Assembly: GCF_000772705.2 (NCBI RefSeq)
Contig: NZ_JSBW02000039.1
Span: 62,001-126,000 of the forward strand
Source of the DNA: Xanthomonas vasicola
GTDB lineage: Bacteria > Pseudomonadota > Gammaproteobacteria > Xanthomonadales > Xanthomonadaceae
Length of the DNA: 64,000 nt
Direction of reading: 5' to 3'
Each line of letters starts with the position of its first letter. Positions within the stretch are counted from its first letter, which is position 1. Under the pieces are notes generated by a model. The model was not told the DNA's origin. It did not search any database and saw nothing but the letters and a program-made list of their open reading frames with translations. The position numbers and the translations under genes are program-made. This document shows, one piece after another, positions 54,809-64,000 of this stretch.

Positions 54809-55193
54809 CGTCGATGATCGCTCCATTGCGAGTGCCGGCCGCCGCAGTGGCGGGCAGCTCCTGCAATCCTTGTTCGGGGTAGTTCATCACCCGCAGCAGC
54901 ATCGGCAGGCTCAGTGCAGACACCCGGCGAACCGGTGTGCCCAGCTTGGCCAGACGATTGGCGAGATTGCTGGGGCTGGCGCCGTACAGGTCGGTCATGA
55001 CCAGCACGCCGTCGCCGCTGTCGACCCTGCGCATCGCCGACGACGCCTGGGGCAGCAACGTGTCCAGGTCTGCATCGAATGGCACATCGAATGCTTCGGT
55101 CTTCAACGGCAAATGCCGCAACAGCCCCGTCGCCACGTTCAATAACGCTGCGCCGATGCCGGGATGAGTAATGAGGAGAATGCCACAGGCCAT
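54801..55193 (-). CDS. PTS EIIA component, mannose family
   Basis: 130 residues from ATG 55193. N-terminal CGILLITHPGIG carries the phosphorylatable His10; VLVMTDLYGASPSNLANRL is the family's second signature. EIIB, EIIC and EIID of the mannose family are not in the window; in Xanthomonas this EIIA is known only as part of the truncated regulatory PTS. It probably reports PEP/pyruvate status to a partner. Confidence 0.9.
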   Translation of the reverse strand: MACGILLITHPGIGAALLNVATGLLRHLPLKTEAFDVPFDADLDTLLPQASSAMRRVDSGDGVLVMTDLYGASPSNLANRLAKLGTPVRRVSALSLPMLLRVMNYPEQGLQELPATAAAGTRNGAIIDDA

Positions 55194-55716
55194 GCCGAAA
55201 CGGTAACAGGTCAGCATGACTGCGCGATAGCGTTTGCCGGCACAGATGCGTCGCGAACTGAATAGCCGTTTAGGACTGCTGCAGCGACGCGGCTCCACTA
55301 CGTGCCGCCATTATGCGTTGCACATGTGGCACTGATCCGTGACGTGCGCAGCGTCAGCAATGCGGCCCAGACCGCAAGCGAACGCTGCTATTCGCGTAGC
55401 GTCAGGCAGGGCAGGCGGTCATGCCTTGCGGAGCGCCGCCAATGCGTTGGTTGCGACATCACCATGCGTTGATCGTGCAGCGTTGCCTAGCGCGCCAAAC
55501 CAAAATCCCAAGCGGCTTTAGGAAGCAAGTGTTTTAGTGGCGCCATCTGCAGCATTGTCGCCTTTTCGCAGCGCCAAGCAGATGCAAGCCATCCGCAAAC
55601 AATCGCAACCTTAAAAAGGCGCTGCGAGAGTGCCGTCTTGACGTAGGTGGAGCACGCTCACGTCACAGGATTTCGCTTCAACGCATCCCGAGCCCCCACT
55701 CCTGAATCCCAGCCTC
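55194..55716. other. 520-bp gap inside the PTS cluster
   Basis: No gene supported on either strand. It separates rapZ from the EIIA-ptsH-ptsP unit, so the latter may have its own promoter; none could be picked out with confidence. Confidence 0.4.
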
Positions 55717-56589
55717 TCAGTCCTGCTCGCGATGAAACGTCGCCACTTCCGGCCAGCCTTGTTCGCGTGCGTGCCGGGCCATGCGTTCGGCCATGTACAC
55801 CGAGCGGTGCTTGCCGCCGGTGCAGCCGAAAGCGATGGTCACGTAGCTGCGGGTGTCATTGCGCAGCCGCGGCAACCAGGTGTCGAGCAGGTCCACAATT
55901 TGCGCGCTATAGCGCTGCACATCGGCTTCGTTATCCAGATAGTTGCGCACGCCGGCATCGCGGCCAGTGAGCGGGCGCAGTTCCGGGTCCCAGTGCGGAT
56001 TGGGCAGCACGCGCGCATCGAACACGAAATCGGCCTCGGCCGGCACGCCGCGCTTGTAGGCGAATGATTCAAACAACAGCGACAGGCGGTCGTTGCTGCC
56101 CAACGCGAATTTGGTGACCACGCGGCGGCGCAACTGATGCACGTTGAGCGTGCTGGTGTCGATGATGGCATCGGCCTGCGCACGCAGCGGCTCGGTCAAC
56201 TGACGCTCGCGGGTGATCGCCTCCGGCAGGGCCAGGCCGAGATGGCTGAGCGGATGGCGGCGGCGGGTGTCGGCGTAGCGCTTGATCAATGCCTCGTCGC
56301 TGGCCTCGAAAAACAGCAGCCGCGCTTCGATGCCGTATTCCTGTGCGGCCTGACGCCACTGCGCCAGCTGGGTGAGGTCGCTGCGGCTGCGCACATCGAT
56401 GCCCACCGCCAGGCGCTGGTCGCCGACCGGGTTGCCGCGCAGGCGGCTTTTGACGAAGTCCGGCAGCAGCTCCACCGGCAGATTGTCCGAGCAGTAGTAA
56501 TCCAGGTCTTCGAAGGTCTTCAGCGCGACCGATTTGCCCGAGCCGGAAAGCCCGCTCACGATCATCAGCGTGGAGGGCGCGATACTCAT
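55717..56589 (-). CDS. rapZ: RNase adapter protein RapZ
   Basis: 290 residues. P-loop GLSGSGKS at 13-20, Walker-B region [24 protein letters not shown], and the C-terminal RNA-binding/GlmZ-recognition block [18 protein letters not shown]. In E. coli RapZ directs RNase E to the sRNA GlmZ to control glucosamine-6-phosphate synthesis; ligand and target in Xanthomonas are inferred only. Start overlaps the hprK stop (ATGA). Confidence 0.95.
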   Translation of the reverse strand: MSIAPSTLMIVSGLSGSGKSVALKTFEDLDYYCSDNLPVELLPDFVKSRLRGNPVGDQRLAVGIDVRSRSDLTQLAQWRQAAQEYGIEARLLFFEASDEALIKRYADTRRRHPLSHLGLALPEAITRERQLTEPLRAQADAIIDTSTLNVHQLRRRVVTKFALGSNDRLSLLFESFAYKRGVPAEADFVFDARVLPNPHWDPELRPLTGRDAGVRNYLDNEADVQRYSAQIVDLLDTWLPRLRNDTRSYVTIAFGCTGGKHRSVYMAERMARHAREQGWPEVATFHREQD

Positions 56590-57536
56590 GGCGTGCGTCG
56601 CTCCAGCAGGTTGCTATGGCGGGCGATGAACATCGCCGCCGGGTCGATGCCCTTGGTGCGCAGGATATGCAGGCGCGTGGCCGCTTCGGTCAGCACCGCC
56701 AGGTTGCGGCCGGGCATCACCGGCAGGGTGATCAGCGGCACGTCCAGGTCCAGCACATGGCGGCTGCCGGAATCGCCGGTCAGGCGCTCGTAGCCGGATG
56801 GCGTGGGCTCGGTCATCGGCCGGGTCAGGTGCACGATCAGGCGCAGGTATTTGTTTTTCTTCACCGCGGTGTCGCCGAACATGTCGCGCACGTTCAACAC
56901 GCCCAGCCCGCGTACTTCCAGCAGGTCCTGCAACAGTTCGGGGCAGGTGCCGTCGAGCACATCGGGCGCGATCTGGGTGAATTCGGGCGCATCGTCGGCC
57001 ACCAGGCGATGGCCGCGGCTGAGCAATTCCAGCGCTAGCTCGCTCTTGCCTGAGCCGGCTTCCCCGGTAATCAGCACGCCGATCGAATAGATCTCCATGA
57101 ACACGCCATGCAGCGTGACGCGCGGCGCCAGCGTGCGCGCCAGATGGTAGGAGAGGTGGTTGAGCAGTTCGTGGCCGCGCTTGGGCGAAATCCACAGCGG
57201 CGTGTTGGATTCGTCCGCCGCCGCGCGCAGGTCTTCCGGGCACGACTGGTTCTTGCTGATCACCAGCGCCAGCGGCTGCACCTGGATGATCTTTTCGATG
57301 GTTTCCCAGCGCTGCCGCGCATCCAGCGAGTCCAGCCAGGACAGTTCCTCGGTGCCCAGTATCTGCACCTTGTTGGGATAGATCACATTGAGGTAGCCGG
57401 CCAGCGAGGGGCGGCGCGCATTGTTGCTGCCAGCCTGGATCTCGCGGTGCTCGTCCTTCTGGCCGGCAACCCAGCGCAACGCCAGCTTGTCGCGCTGCTG
57501 GTCGAACAGTTCGCGTGCGGTGATGCTGGTATTCAT
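56586..57536 (-). CDS. hprK: HPr kinase/phosphorylase
   Basis: 316 residues from ATG 57536, overlapping the ptsN stop; longer upstream frame discarded. N-terminal domain, then Walker A GEAGSGKS at 158-165 and the HprK signature around [15 protein letters not shown]. It phosphorylates HPr on Ser46 and removes it again. Found in many proteobacteria next to ptsN and rapZ, where it tunes the nitrogen PTS rather than sugar uptake. Confidence 0.95.
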   Translation of the reverse strand: MNTSITARELFDQQRDKLALRWVAGQKDEHREIQAGSNNARRPSLAGYLNVIYPNKVQILGTEELSWLDSLDARQRWETIEKIIQVQPLALVISKNQSCPEDLRAAADESNTPLWISPKRGHELLNHLSYHLARTLAPRVTLHGVFMEIYSIGVLITGEAGSGKSELALELLSRGHRLVADDAPEFTQIAPDVLDGTCPELLQDLLEVRGLGVLNVRDMFGDTAVKKNKYLRLIVHLTRPMTEPTPSGYERLTGDSGSRHVLDLDVPLITLPVMPGRNLAVLTEAATRLHILRTKGIDPAAMFIARHSNLLERRTP

Positions 57537-57991
57537 GCCGCGCTCGCCTGCGGTGGTGGCACGTCGGTGAGCAGGGCCATCAGGGCGTCGGCGTTGGGCG
57601 CGGCGCGCAGTTGCTGGCGGAAGTCCGCATCGGAAAACCGTTCGGCCAACTCCGACAGCAGCATCAGGTGCTGGTGGGTGTAGTGCGCCGGTACGGCCAT
57701 GGCGAAGATCAGATCCACCGGCTCGTCGCCGCCGAACGCGACCGGCGTATCCAGCCGCAGCAAGGCGCCGCGCGGTTCTGTGAGGTTGGGGCAGCGCCCA
57801 TGCGGAATGGCGATGCCGTGGCCGATAGCGGTACTGCCCAGGGCCTCGCGCTCGCACAGGTTGGCGTAGAGCTCGTCGGCGCCGGCCTGGCGGCAGGACA
57901 GCAAATCGGCGGCGGTGTGCAGGACGGTGTCGCGATCGGCGGCCGGCGACACCACGGTGCGCACGGCCGCCATCAGATCGGTTAAAGGCAT
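57533..57991 (-). CDS. ptsN: PTS nitrogen-regulatory EIIA
   Basis: 152 residues. Phosphorylatable His64 in [38 protein letters not shown] is the usual C-terminal block. Regulates potassium transport and sigma-54-linked functions in relatives. ATGA-coupled to hprK and about 20 bases from hpf. Confidence 0.95.
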   Translation of the reverse strand: MPLTDLMAAVRTVVSPAADRDTVLHTAADLLSCRQAGADELYANLCEREALGSTAIGHGIAIPHGRCPNLTEPRGALLRLDTPVAFGGDEPVDLIFAMAVPAHYTHQHLMLLSELAERFSDADFRQQLRAAPNADALMALLTDVPPPQASAA

Positions 57992-58012
57992 GAGGGCATC
58001 AAGCGGGAAGCG

Positions 58013-58330
58013 TCATGCGGGATTGTCGCGCACCTCGCGGGCGTGGTGGTTACATTTCTTTTCTTTGTGCTTGAGCACCAGGCGGTCGAGCTTGTCGACC
58101 AGCAGGTCGATGGCCGCATACATGGTGGAGCCGCTGGCATCTGCGTGCAGGGTGCGACCGGGAAGGTTGACGGTGGCGACCACGTGGTGGTCTGGCTTGC
58201 GAACGGCCAGCTGCGTTCGGACTTCGCAGTGCTGGTCGAAATGGCGCTGCAGTCGCTGCAGCTTGCTTGCCACGTACTCCCGCAGGGCGGGGGTCACTTC
58301 AAGCTGGTGGCCATACGTCTCGATACGCAT
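58013..58330 (-). CDS. hpf: Ribosome hibernation promoting factor (short form)
   Basis: 105 residues, short HPF. MRIETYGHQLEVTPALREYVASKL and VVATVNLPGRTLHADASGSTMYAAIDLLVDKLDRLVLKHKEK match the S30Ae/YfiA family; it binds the 30S decoding region and promotes 100S dimers in stationary phase. Lies between rpoN and ptsN as in E. coli and Pseudomonas. Confidence 0.95.
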   Translation of the reverse strand: MRIETYGHQLEVTPALREYVASKLQRLQRHFDQHCEVRTQLAVRKPDHHVVATVNLPGRTLHADASGSTMYAAIDLLVDKLDRLVLKHKEKKCNHHAREVRDNPA

Positions 58331-58417
58331 CAGATACCTCCATTGGTCGGTGGGCCAATGAACCGTTCCGGTAATCCGACTAACCCGGCGCAGGCCGGCG
58401 TTGCGGTGGTTGCAACG

Positions 58418-59857
58418 TCAGGCGATGCGTACGCGTTCGTGGGAGGCGGAAATGTTCATGGCCTCACGATACTTCGCAACGGTGCGCCGCGCCACTGGTA
58501 CGCCGGATGTTTTCAGCAGATCGGCCAGTTTGGCGTCGGACAAGGGTTTGCGCGGGTTCTCCGCATCAATCAGGCGCCGGATCATGGCCTGGATGGCGGT
58601 GCTGGAGGCCTCGCCGCCGCTGTCGGTGTCGATACCCGAAGCAAAAAAGGAGCGTAGCGCGATGGTGCCGCGCGGGGTGCGCACGTATTTGCGCGAGATC
58701 GCGCGGGAAATGGTGGATTCGTGCAGGCCGAGCTCGCCTGCGATCTCGCGCAGGGTCAACGGGCGCAGGGCCTGCGCACCGAATTCCAGAAACCCGGCCT
58801 GGTGCTGCAGCAGGCAGCGCACCACCCGCAGCAGCGTTTCGCCACGTGCCTCTACGCTCTTGAGCAGCCAGCGCGCTTCCTGCAACTGTCCGCGCAGGTA
58901 GCCGGCGTCGGATTCGCCGCAGCTGCGGATCAGGTTTTCGTAGCCGCGGTGGATGGTGACCTTGGGTTGCGCGCGGCCGGCCAGCGAGGCGCGCCAGACG
59001 CCGCGCTGGCGCCAGATCACACAGTCGGGCACCACGTAAGTGTCTTGCGACAGATCGCCGATCTGCTTGCCCGGGCGCGGGTCTAGCGAGCGCACCAGCT
59101 GCACGGCTTGTTCGACGTCGGCCGTAGAACGCTTGAGCTCGTGGGCCAGGCCAGCCACGCCGCTGCGCGGCAGCCGTTCCAACGGGCCGGCGACGATCTG
59201 CAGCGCCAGCTCGCGGCCCGGGGGGGCCGGGTCGAGCACCGCCAGCTGCAGCGCCAGGCATTCGCCCAGCGTACGCGCACCCACGCCGACCGGGTCGAAG
59301 CGCTGGATCTGGTGCAACACCGTGAGTACATCGGCTTCGTCCACCGCCGCGCCGAGCGCCAGGGTTTCGAGAATCGCCGACAGCGGTTCGCGCAGGTAGC
59401 CGTCTTCGTCCAGTGCGTCGATCAGCATCGCGCCGATCTGGCGGTCGCGTGGCGACAGTGGCGACAGATGCAGCTGCCACAGCAGGTGATCGGCCAGTGT
59501 TTCGGAGTCGGCCACGCGCTCGGCGGCATCACCGGACTCGTCGTCGTCGAAACTGCCGCCGCTGCCCGAGCCGGTCCACTGCAGTTCGTCTTGCGACCAA
59601 TCGTCATCGCGCTCGGCAGGTGAGGCTTCTTCGCGCTGGGGTTCTTCAGCGGACGCGGACGACGAGGATTCCATCGCCGTGTCGCTGGCCGCGTGCGCGG
59701 CCTCGTCGGCCCATTCCAGCAGTGGATTGGTTTCCACTGCTTCGGCAATTTCCACTTCCAGCTCAGTGGTGGACATCTGCAATAGTTTGATCGCCTGACG
59801 CAATTGCGGCGTCATGACCAACTGCTGTCCTAGCGATGTCTGGAGCCGGGCTTTCAT
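58418..59857 (-). CDS. rpoN: RNA polymerase sigma-54 factor
   Basis: 479 residues from ATG 59857 (MKARLQTSLGQQLVMTPQLRQAIKLLQMS, the activator-responsive region I). Acidic, Ser-rich region II, core-binding region, HTH (LTLREIAGELGLHESTISRAISRKYV) and the RpoN box ARRTVAKYREAM near the C-terminus. Binds -24/-12 promoters and needs AAA+ activators. First gene of the rpoN-hpf-ptsN-hprK-rapZ run. Confidence 0.96.
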   Translation of the reverse strand: MKARLQTSLGQQLVMTPQLRQAIKLLQMSTTELEVEIAEAVETNPLLEWADEAAHAASDTAMESSSSASAEEPQREEASPAERDDDWSQDELQWTGSGSGGSFDDDESGDAAERVADSETLADHLLWQLHLSPLSPRDRQIGAMLIDALDEDGYLREPLSAILETLALGAAVDEADVLTVLHQIQRFDPVGVGARTLGECLALQLAVLDPAPPGRELALQIVAGPLERLPRSGVAGLAHELKRSTADVEQAVQLVRSLDPRPGKQIGDLSQDTYVVPDCVIWRQRGVWRASLAGRAQPKVTIHRGYENLIRSCGESDAGYLRGQLQEARWLLKSVEARGETLLRVVRCLLQHQAGFLEFGAQALRPLTLREIAGELGLHESTISRAISRKYVRTPRGTIALRSFFASGIDTDSGGEASSTAIQAMIRRLIDAENPRKPLSDAKLADLLKTSGVPVARRTVAKYREAMNISASHERVRIA

Positions 59858-59897
59858 GCGGGCACTGACTGGAAAAAACGTTGGCGCGGCGGCGCGC

Positions 59898-60617
59898 TCA
59901 AAGGCGGAAAGTTTCCCCCAGATACACGCGACGGACATCGGGATTGGCTAGCAACGTGTCTGGTGCCCCCTGCGCCAGCACGCCCCCCTCGGCGAGGATA
60001 TACGCGCGGTCGCAGATTCCCAAGGTCTCGCGCACGTTGTGATCGGTGATCAACACACCAATGCCGCGTTCCTTGAGGTGAATGATGATGCGCTGGATCT
60101 CGCCAACCGAAATCGGGTCCACGCCGGCAAAGGGTTCGTCCAGCAGCATCATGCGCGGATTGGCCGCCAGCGCACGTGCGATTTCGCAACGTCGCCGCTC
60201 GCCGCCGGACAGGCTGGCACCCAGTTGATCGGCCACGTGGGTGATCTGTAGTTCTTCCAGCAGCGAGACCAGTTCTTTCTCACGGCCGGCGTTATCGAGT
60301 TCCTCGCGCAACTCCAGCACCAGGCGGATGTTGTCGGCCACGGTGAGCTTGCGGAAGATCGACGGTTCCTGCGGCAGGTAACCGACGCCGAGCTTGGCGC
60401 GCGCGTACATCGGCTCGGCAGTAAGGTCGCGGCCGTCCAATTCGATACGGCCTGCATCGGCTTCGACCAGACCCACGATCATGTAGAAGCAGGTGGTCTT
60501 GCCGGCACCGTTGGGGCCTAGCAGGCCGACCACTTCGCCGGCCTCAAGCGTGAGACCGAATTCCTTGACGACTTCGCGTTGCTTGTACTTCTTGCGCAGA
60601 CCGGTGGCGACCAGCAT
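59898..60617 (-). CDS. lptB: LPS export ABC transporter ATP-binding protein
   Basis: 239 residues. Walker A GPNGAGKT at 34-41, Q-loop [11 protein letters not shown], signature LSGGERRR, Walker [15 protein letters not shown]-loop ITDHNV. Powers extraction of LPS from the inner membrane with LptFG. Start shares one base with the lptA stop (TAATG); LptFG genes are not in the window. Confidence 0.97.
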   Translation of the reverse strand: MLVATGLRKKYKQREVVKEFGLTLEAGEVVGLLGPNGAGKTTCFYMIVGLVEADAGRIELDGRDLTAEPMYARAKLGVGYLPQEPSIFRKLTVADNIRLVLELREELDNAGREKELVSLLEELQITHVADQLGASLSGGERRRCEIARALAANPRMMLLDEPFAGVDPISVGEIQRIIIHLKERGIGVLITDHNVRETLGICDRAYILAEGGVLAQGAPDTLLANPDVRRVYLGETFRL

Positions 60618-61186
60618 TACTTCTTCCCCTGCGACTTGGAAGCAGGCTTGGCGGCCGGTGTCGGGGCGGGCGTTGCCGCGGCAGGCGCGGCAGGCGCGGC
60701 ATTTTTCGGCTGGATGATGGTGCGCACGCGGCTGCCATCGCCGCCGCTCTGCATGTTGCCGGTCTTGGTGTTGTAGACCATGCGCTGGCCGGCGTTGGTG
60801 CCCTTGGGCGAATCGACCTTGTAATTGCCGGTCAGGATGATGATTTCATCGGCGACCTTGTATTCGATGTTGTCGGCCTGGCCGTGCATCATCGCGCCGT
60901 CGTCCATCTCCTGCTTGAGCGTGGCCTGCTTGCCATTGAGTACCACGCGATCGGTCTGGCCGTTCTTTTGGAAGATATCGGCAGTGTCGGCGTGGATTTC
61001 CAGCGTGCCCTGGGTGATCACCACATTGCCGCTGAAACGGCACTTGCCGCTGTCATCGAGCATGTTGCAATCGTTGGCATTGGAGTCGATCGCCATCGGC
61101 TGATTGCGATCGCTGGTCTTGGCCATTGCCAGTGCAGGCAACAGCAGTGCGGCAAATGCCAGTTTAGCGTGCAGCATTCGGTTCAT
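60617..61186 (-). CDS. lptA: LPS export periplasmic bridge protein LptA
   Basis: 189 residues from ATG 61186 with signal peptide ([14 protein letters not shown]). OstA/LptA beta-jellyroll core ([45 protein letters not shown]) and a C-terminal Ala/Pro/Lys-rich tail of about 30 residues ([21 protein letters not shown]) not typical of E. coli LptA. Overlaps lptC by 23 bases. Confidence 0.95.
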   Translation of the reverse strand: MNRMLHAKLAFAALLLPALAMAKTSDRNQPMAIDSNANDCNMLDDSGKCRFSGNVVITQGTLEIHADTADIFQKNGQTDRVVLNGKQATLKQEMDDGAMMHGQADNIEYKVADEIIILTGNYKVDSPKGTNAGQRMVYNTKTGNMQSGGDGSRVRTIIQPKNAAPAAPAAATPAPTPAAKPASKSQGKK

Positions 61187-61739
61187 AGCGGGTCTTGACC
61201 TGAGAAAGGAGCTTGTACTGGCGTGATTTGAGGTCGGCTTCAAAGCCGACGCCGCTCTGCATGATACCCGGGCGGGTCATGGTCACTGGCGCGTCGGTCT
61301 TGGCGATGTTCTGTTGCGGGAACACGTCCAGGCTCTGGGTGCGGAACGTGGTCGGCGGAGTTGCGCCGCCGGTCGGGCTGTCGCCCTCGACGTCGCCGCG
61401 CAGGCGCAGCTGGGTGCCATCCGGGTTGAGCCAGCCCGTCTTGGAACGCAGGGTCCACGGCAGATTGGCGTTGTCGGGCATCAGGAACACCGGCGTGGTG
61501 ATGTCTGCGGTCTGGTCGGCACGGTTGCGATGCATTTCCGGCGCGCGCAGCGTCATCGATTCCTTGCCGCTTTGCTTGTCCAGGGCGATCAGCTCGAAGT
61601 CGCGCAGGATGTAGTCCGCGCCTGACTCCTGCACGGCCGCGGCGGCCGGGCGCGCGCGCTGCTTCCATGCCGACCAGCCGGAAATCACGGCGGCGACGAA
61701 CAGCGCCACGCCCAGGGTGGTGCGCCAGTTCCAATTCAT
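61164..61739 (-). CDS. lptC: LPS export protein LptC
   Basis: 191 residues from ATG 61739, which overlaps the kdsC stop (ATGA). One N-terminal TM helix (TTLGVALFVAAVISGWSAW) anchors a periplasmic jellyroll (DYILRDFELIALDKQSGKESMTLRAPEM.., SQVKTRYEP). Receives LPS from LptBFG and passes it to LptA. Confidence 0.93.
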   Translation of the reverse strand: MNWNWRTTLGVALFVAAVISGWSAWKQRARPAAAAVQESGADYILRDFELIALDKQSGKESMTLRAPEMHRNRADQTADITTPVFLMPDNANLPWTLRSKTGWLNPDGTQLRLRGDVEGDSPTGGATPPTTFRTQSLDVFPQQNIAKTDAPVTMTRPGIMQSGVGFEADLKSRQYKLLSQVKTRYEPNAAR

Positions 61740-62284
61740 GCCGAAAACCCTTCGATGATGCGCTCGACCTGGCCTTGTGCGGCCAGCACCACATCGCACA
61801 CCTCGCGCGCGGCACCTTCGCCGCCACGGGCGCGGGTATGCCATTGCACACGTTCGGCGATCCAGGGGTGTGCGTTGGCCGGCGCCACCGGCAGACCAAC
61901 CGCAAGCAATGCGGGCAGGTCGGGCAGGTCGTCGCCCATGAACAGCACCTGGTCCAGCGACAAGCCGTGCTCCTGGCATAGCGCCAGCACTGCCATGCGC
62001 TTGTTCTTCACCCCGATCTGCACATGCAGGCCCAGGTCCTGGCCGCGTTTTTCTGCCGACAGGCTGGTGCGCGCAGTGATCAGCGCGACATGGATGCCGG
62101 CCCGGTCGAGCTGCTTCAGGCCCTGGCCGTCGAGTACGTTGAAGGCCTTGCTCTCGTTACCGGCGTGGTCGTAGTACAGGCGGCCGTCGGTCAGGGTGCC
62201 ATCGACGTCGAAACAGGCCAGGCGGATACGCGCGGCGCGTTCGATCAGTTCGGCGGGAAGGTGCTGCAAAGGGGAATAGGGCAT
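61736..62284 (-). CDS. kdsC: 3-deoxy-D-manno-octulosonate-8-phosphate phosphatase
   Basis: 182 residues from ATG 62284 (GTG 62290 also possible). HAD-type motif I CFDVDGTLTDG, motif II ALITARTS, and MGDDLPDLPAL. Hydrolyses KDO-8-phosphate to KDO for the LPS inner core. Tightly coupled to lptC. Confidence 0.96.
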   Translation of the reverse strand: MPYSPLQHLPAELIERAARIRLACFDVDGTLTDGRLYYDHAGNESKAFNVLDGQGLKQLDRAGIHVALITARTSLSAEKRGQDLGLHVQIGVKNKRMAVLALCQEHGLSLDQVLFMGDDLPDLPALLAVGLPVAPANAHPWIAERVQWHTRARGGEGAAREVCDVVLAAQGQVERIIEGFSA

Positions 62285-62332
62285 CGGCACGAATCGGTAA
62301 GAACGGGGTCCGGCGGTTGAAAACTGAACCTG

Positions 62333-63334
62333 TTAAACCACCTTGGCGCGCAACAGGTCGTGAATGTTCAATGCGCCCACCGCGCGCTGCTGCGCATCGA
62401 CCACAATCAGGCCGTTGATCTTGTAGTCCTCCATCAGCCGTGCGGCCTCGGCGGCCAGTTGGTCGGCGCCGATGGTGCGCGGGTTGCGCGTCATGACCTG
62501 CGCGATGCCGGCGCTGCGCACATCGATGTCGCTGTCCAGTGCGCGGCGCAGGTCGCCGTCGGTGAACAGCCCGATCAGGCGGTCGTCGGCGTCCACCACG
62601 GCGGTCATGCCCAGCCGCTTGCGGCTCATTTCCATCAGCGCCTCGCTCAGGCTGGCGTCTTCGCGTACACGCGGCAGATCGTCGCCGGCATGCATCACAT
62701 CAGTGATATGCAGCAGCAGGCGCCGGCCCAGGCTGCCGGCCGGGTGCGAGCGTGCAAAGTCGTCGGCGGTAAAGCCGCGGGCATCCAGCAGGGCAACCGC
62801 CAGCGCATCGCCCATCGCCAGCGAGGCGGTGGTGCTGGAGGTGGGGGCCAGATGCAGTGGGCAGGCTTCGGCCGACACGCTGACATCCAGGTGCACGTCG
62901 GCGGCGTTGGCCAGGGTCGAGCTGGCGCGGCCGGTCATGGCGATGATCGGGTTGCCCTGGCGCTTGAGCACCGGCAGCAGCATGCGCACTTCGTCCGATT
63001 CTCCCGAGTACGACAGCGCAAGCACAATGTCGGCCTCGGTGATCATGCCCAGGTCGCCGTGCCCGGCTTCGCCCGGGTGCACGAAGAACGCCGGGGTGCC
63101 GGTCGAGGCGAACGTGGCGGCAATCTTGCGCGCCACATGGCCGGACTTGCCCATGCCGGTGGCGACCACCCGCCCGCGCGAGGCCAGTACCAGACGGCAG
63201 GCCGCCGCGAAGTCGCTGCCGATGCGTGCGCCCACACTGGCCAACGCCTCGCGCTCGATCTCCAGCACGCGCTGGCCGCTGGCAACCAGGCTGGCGTCGC
63301 TGACGGTGGCGGAAGGCAGGTGCGAGACAGCCAT
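62333..63334 (-). CDS. kdsD: D-arabinose 5-phosphate isomerase
   Basis: 333 residues. SIS domain (GMGKSGHVARKIAATFASTGTPAFFVHPGEAGHGDLGM; SYSGESDEV) followed by two CBS domains (about 205-325). Converts ribulose-5-phosphate to arabinose-5-phosphate, the first committed step to KDO. 48 bases before kdsC on the same strand, giving a kdsD-kdsC-lptC-lptA-lptB-rpoN unit. Confidence 0.96.
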   Translation of the reverse strand: MAVSHLPSATVSDASLVASGQRVLEIEREALASVGARIGSDFAAACRLVLASRGRVVATGMGKSGHVARKIAATFASTGTPAFFVHPGEAGHGDLGMITEADIVLALSYSGESDEVRMLLPVLKRQGNPIIAMTGRASSTLANAADVHLDVSVSAEACPLHLAPTSSTTASLAMGDALAVALLDARGFTADDFARSHPAGSLGRRLLLHITDVMHAGDDLPRVREDASLSEALMEMSRKRLGMTAVVDADDRLIGLFTDGDLRRALDSDIDVRSAGIAQVMTRNPRTIGADQLAAEAARLMEDYKINGLIVVDAQQRAVGALNIHDLLRAKVV

Positions 63335-63387
63335 GCGGAACTCGGGTGAAGAGTAGAATGTGCGCTCATTTTATGAGGAAACGCCCT

Positions 63388-63615
63388 TTGGACGCCGAAA
63401 CCATCCGTAAACTCATCGAATCCGGCTTGCCCGAAGCCCGCGTCGACGTGCACGGCGACGACGGCGTGCACTTCGAGGCCACCGTGGTCAGCCCCGCATT
63501 TGTCGGCAAGGCACCGCTGGCGCGGCACCGCATGGTCTATGCGACCCTGGGCGGACTGATGGGCGGAGCGATTCACGCGTTGCAGCTGAAGACGCTGACG
63601 CCTGAAGAAGGTTAA
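63388..63615 (+). CDS. ibaG: BolA-family iron-sulfur/acid-stress protein IbaG
   Basis: 75 residues from TTG 63388, chosen because GAGGAA (63375-63380) sits at ribosome-binding distance and the resulting N-terminus lines up with E. coli IbaG; ATG 63373 would put that site inside the gene. BolA core: RVDVHGDDGVHFEATVVS, HRMVYATLGGLMGGAIHALQLKTLTPEE. Divergent from kdsD and upstream of murA, as yrbA/ibaG is in E. coli. Likely binds monothiol glutaredoxin. Confidence 0.88.
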   Translation: MDAETIRKLIESGLPEARVDVHGDDGVHFEATVVSPAFVGKAPLARHRMVYATLGGLMGGAIHALQLKTLTPEEG

Positions 63616-63850
63616 GCGCGTTGACTGCGCTTGCTGCCAGGCGGGCTGGACCGGGGCGGAAATTCGTACGCACCTGATCACCGCTGCCCCGCGCCGCAGT
63701 CCACGAGCGCCCGGCAACTGCCGCCAGCGCGTTCCAAACCCTCGCCGGCGCCGTTTTGATCTGTCCGTCTTGCACCAAGGCCGTTTGCACCAAGGCCGAA
63801 ACGCTCGCACGTCATTCCCCCGACATACCTTTCATTTTCGGATTGCTTAG

Positions 63851-64000
<150 letters not shown>

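Overview
The window is high-GC chromosomal DNA from a plant-associated Xanthomonas (Gammaproteobacteria, Lysobacteraceae). The evidence is the gene content and order: the rpoN-hpf-ptsN-hprK-rapZ-EIIA-ptsH-ptsP-mgtE block, the lpt/kds/ibaG/murA block, a plant-responsive LuxR solo next to a proline iminopeptidase gene, a perfect plant-inducible-promoter (PIP) box in front of an unrecognised ORF, and a TonB receptor/SapC/cupin/flavin-halogenase locus. The species cannot be fixed from sequence alone. Gene names rest on recognising motifs and family resemblance by eye; no database search was run.

Layout. 1-10023: three tandem hybrid sensor kinases (propeller repeats, Y_Y_Y, TM, HisKA, HATPase, REC), the first cut by the window edge; the kinase halves of copies 2 and 3 are nearly identical while the sensor half of copy 2 is divergent and AT-richer. 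10054-15415 (minus): an MdtD-like exporter, hemE, a WGR protein, aroB and aroK, with two repeat elements. 15584-21543 (plus): pdxH, then a seven-gene operon matching the yjfI-J-K-L-M-C gene set with an inserted 2-TM RCK channel (DUF2170, PspA/IM30, channel, DUF2491, DUF350, DUF1190 lipoprotein, ATP-grasp glutathionylspermidine-synthase-like enzyme), a predicted envelope-stress module. 22115-24036: divergent MFS exporter and soxR around a textbook SoxR box. 24258-34158: secreted M1 metallopeptidase, then TonB receptor, SapC, cupin and flavin-dependent halogenase behind two LacI-type operators.

34207-40250 is the accessory, partly decayed segment: a Tat-exported metallo-hydrolase, a small secreted protein, a doubly frameshifted NYN-domain pseudogene preceded by a candidate sRNA with C-rich loops and an intrinsic terminator, then an AT-richer 500-codon ORF behind a perfect PIP box (candidate type III effector), and a resolvase remnant. 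40247-43912: polyamine/amino-acid permease, divergent LuxR solo and pip with a lux-box-like element. 44508-47197: frameshifted pectate lyase remnant, amino-acid permease and dipeptidase remnant. 47539-49955: cydAB (CioAB type). 50163-52466: esterase lipoprotein and mgtE.

52750-62284 (minus) is the core regulatory and envelope block: nitrogen/phospho-relay PTS without sugar permeases, HPr kinase, RapZ, sigma-54, hibernation factor, LPS transport LptB/A/C and KDO synthesis KdsC/KdsD, followed by ibaG and the start of murA on the plus strand. A dispersed intergenic repeat with GAGCGGCTAACAAAA-like ends occurs in at least four places (about 13360, 27047, 42625, 49955).
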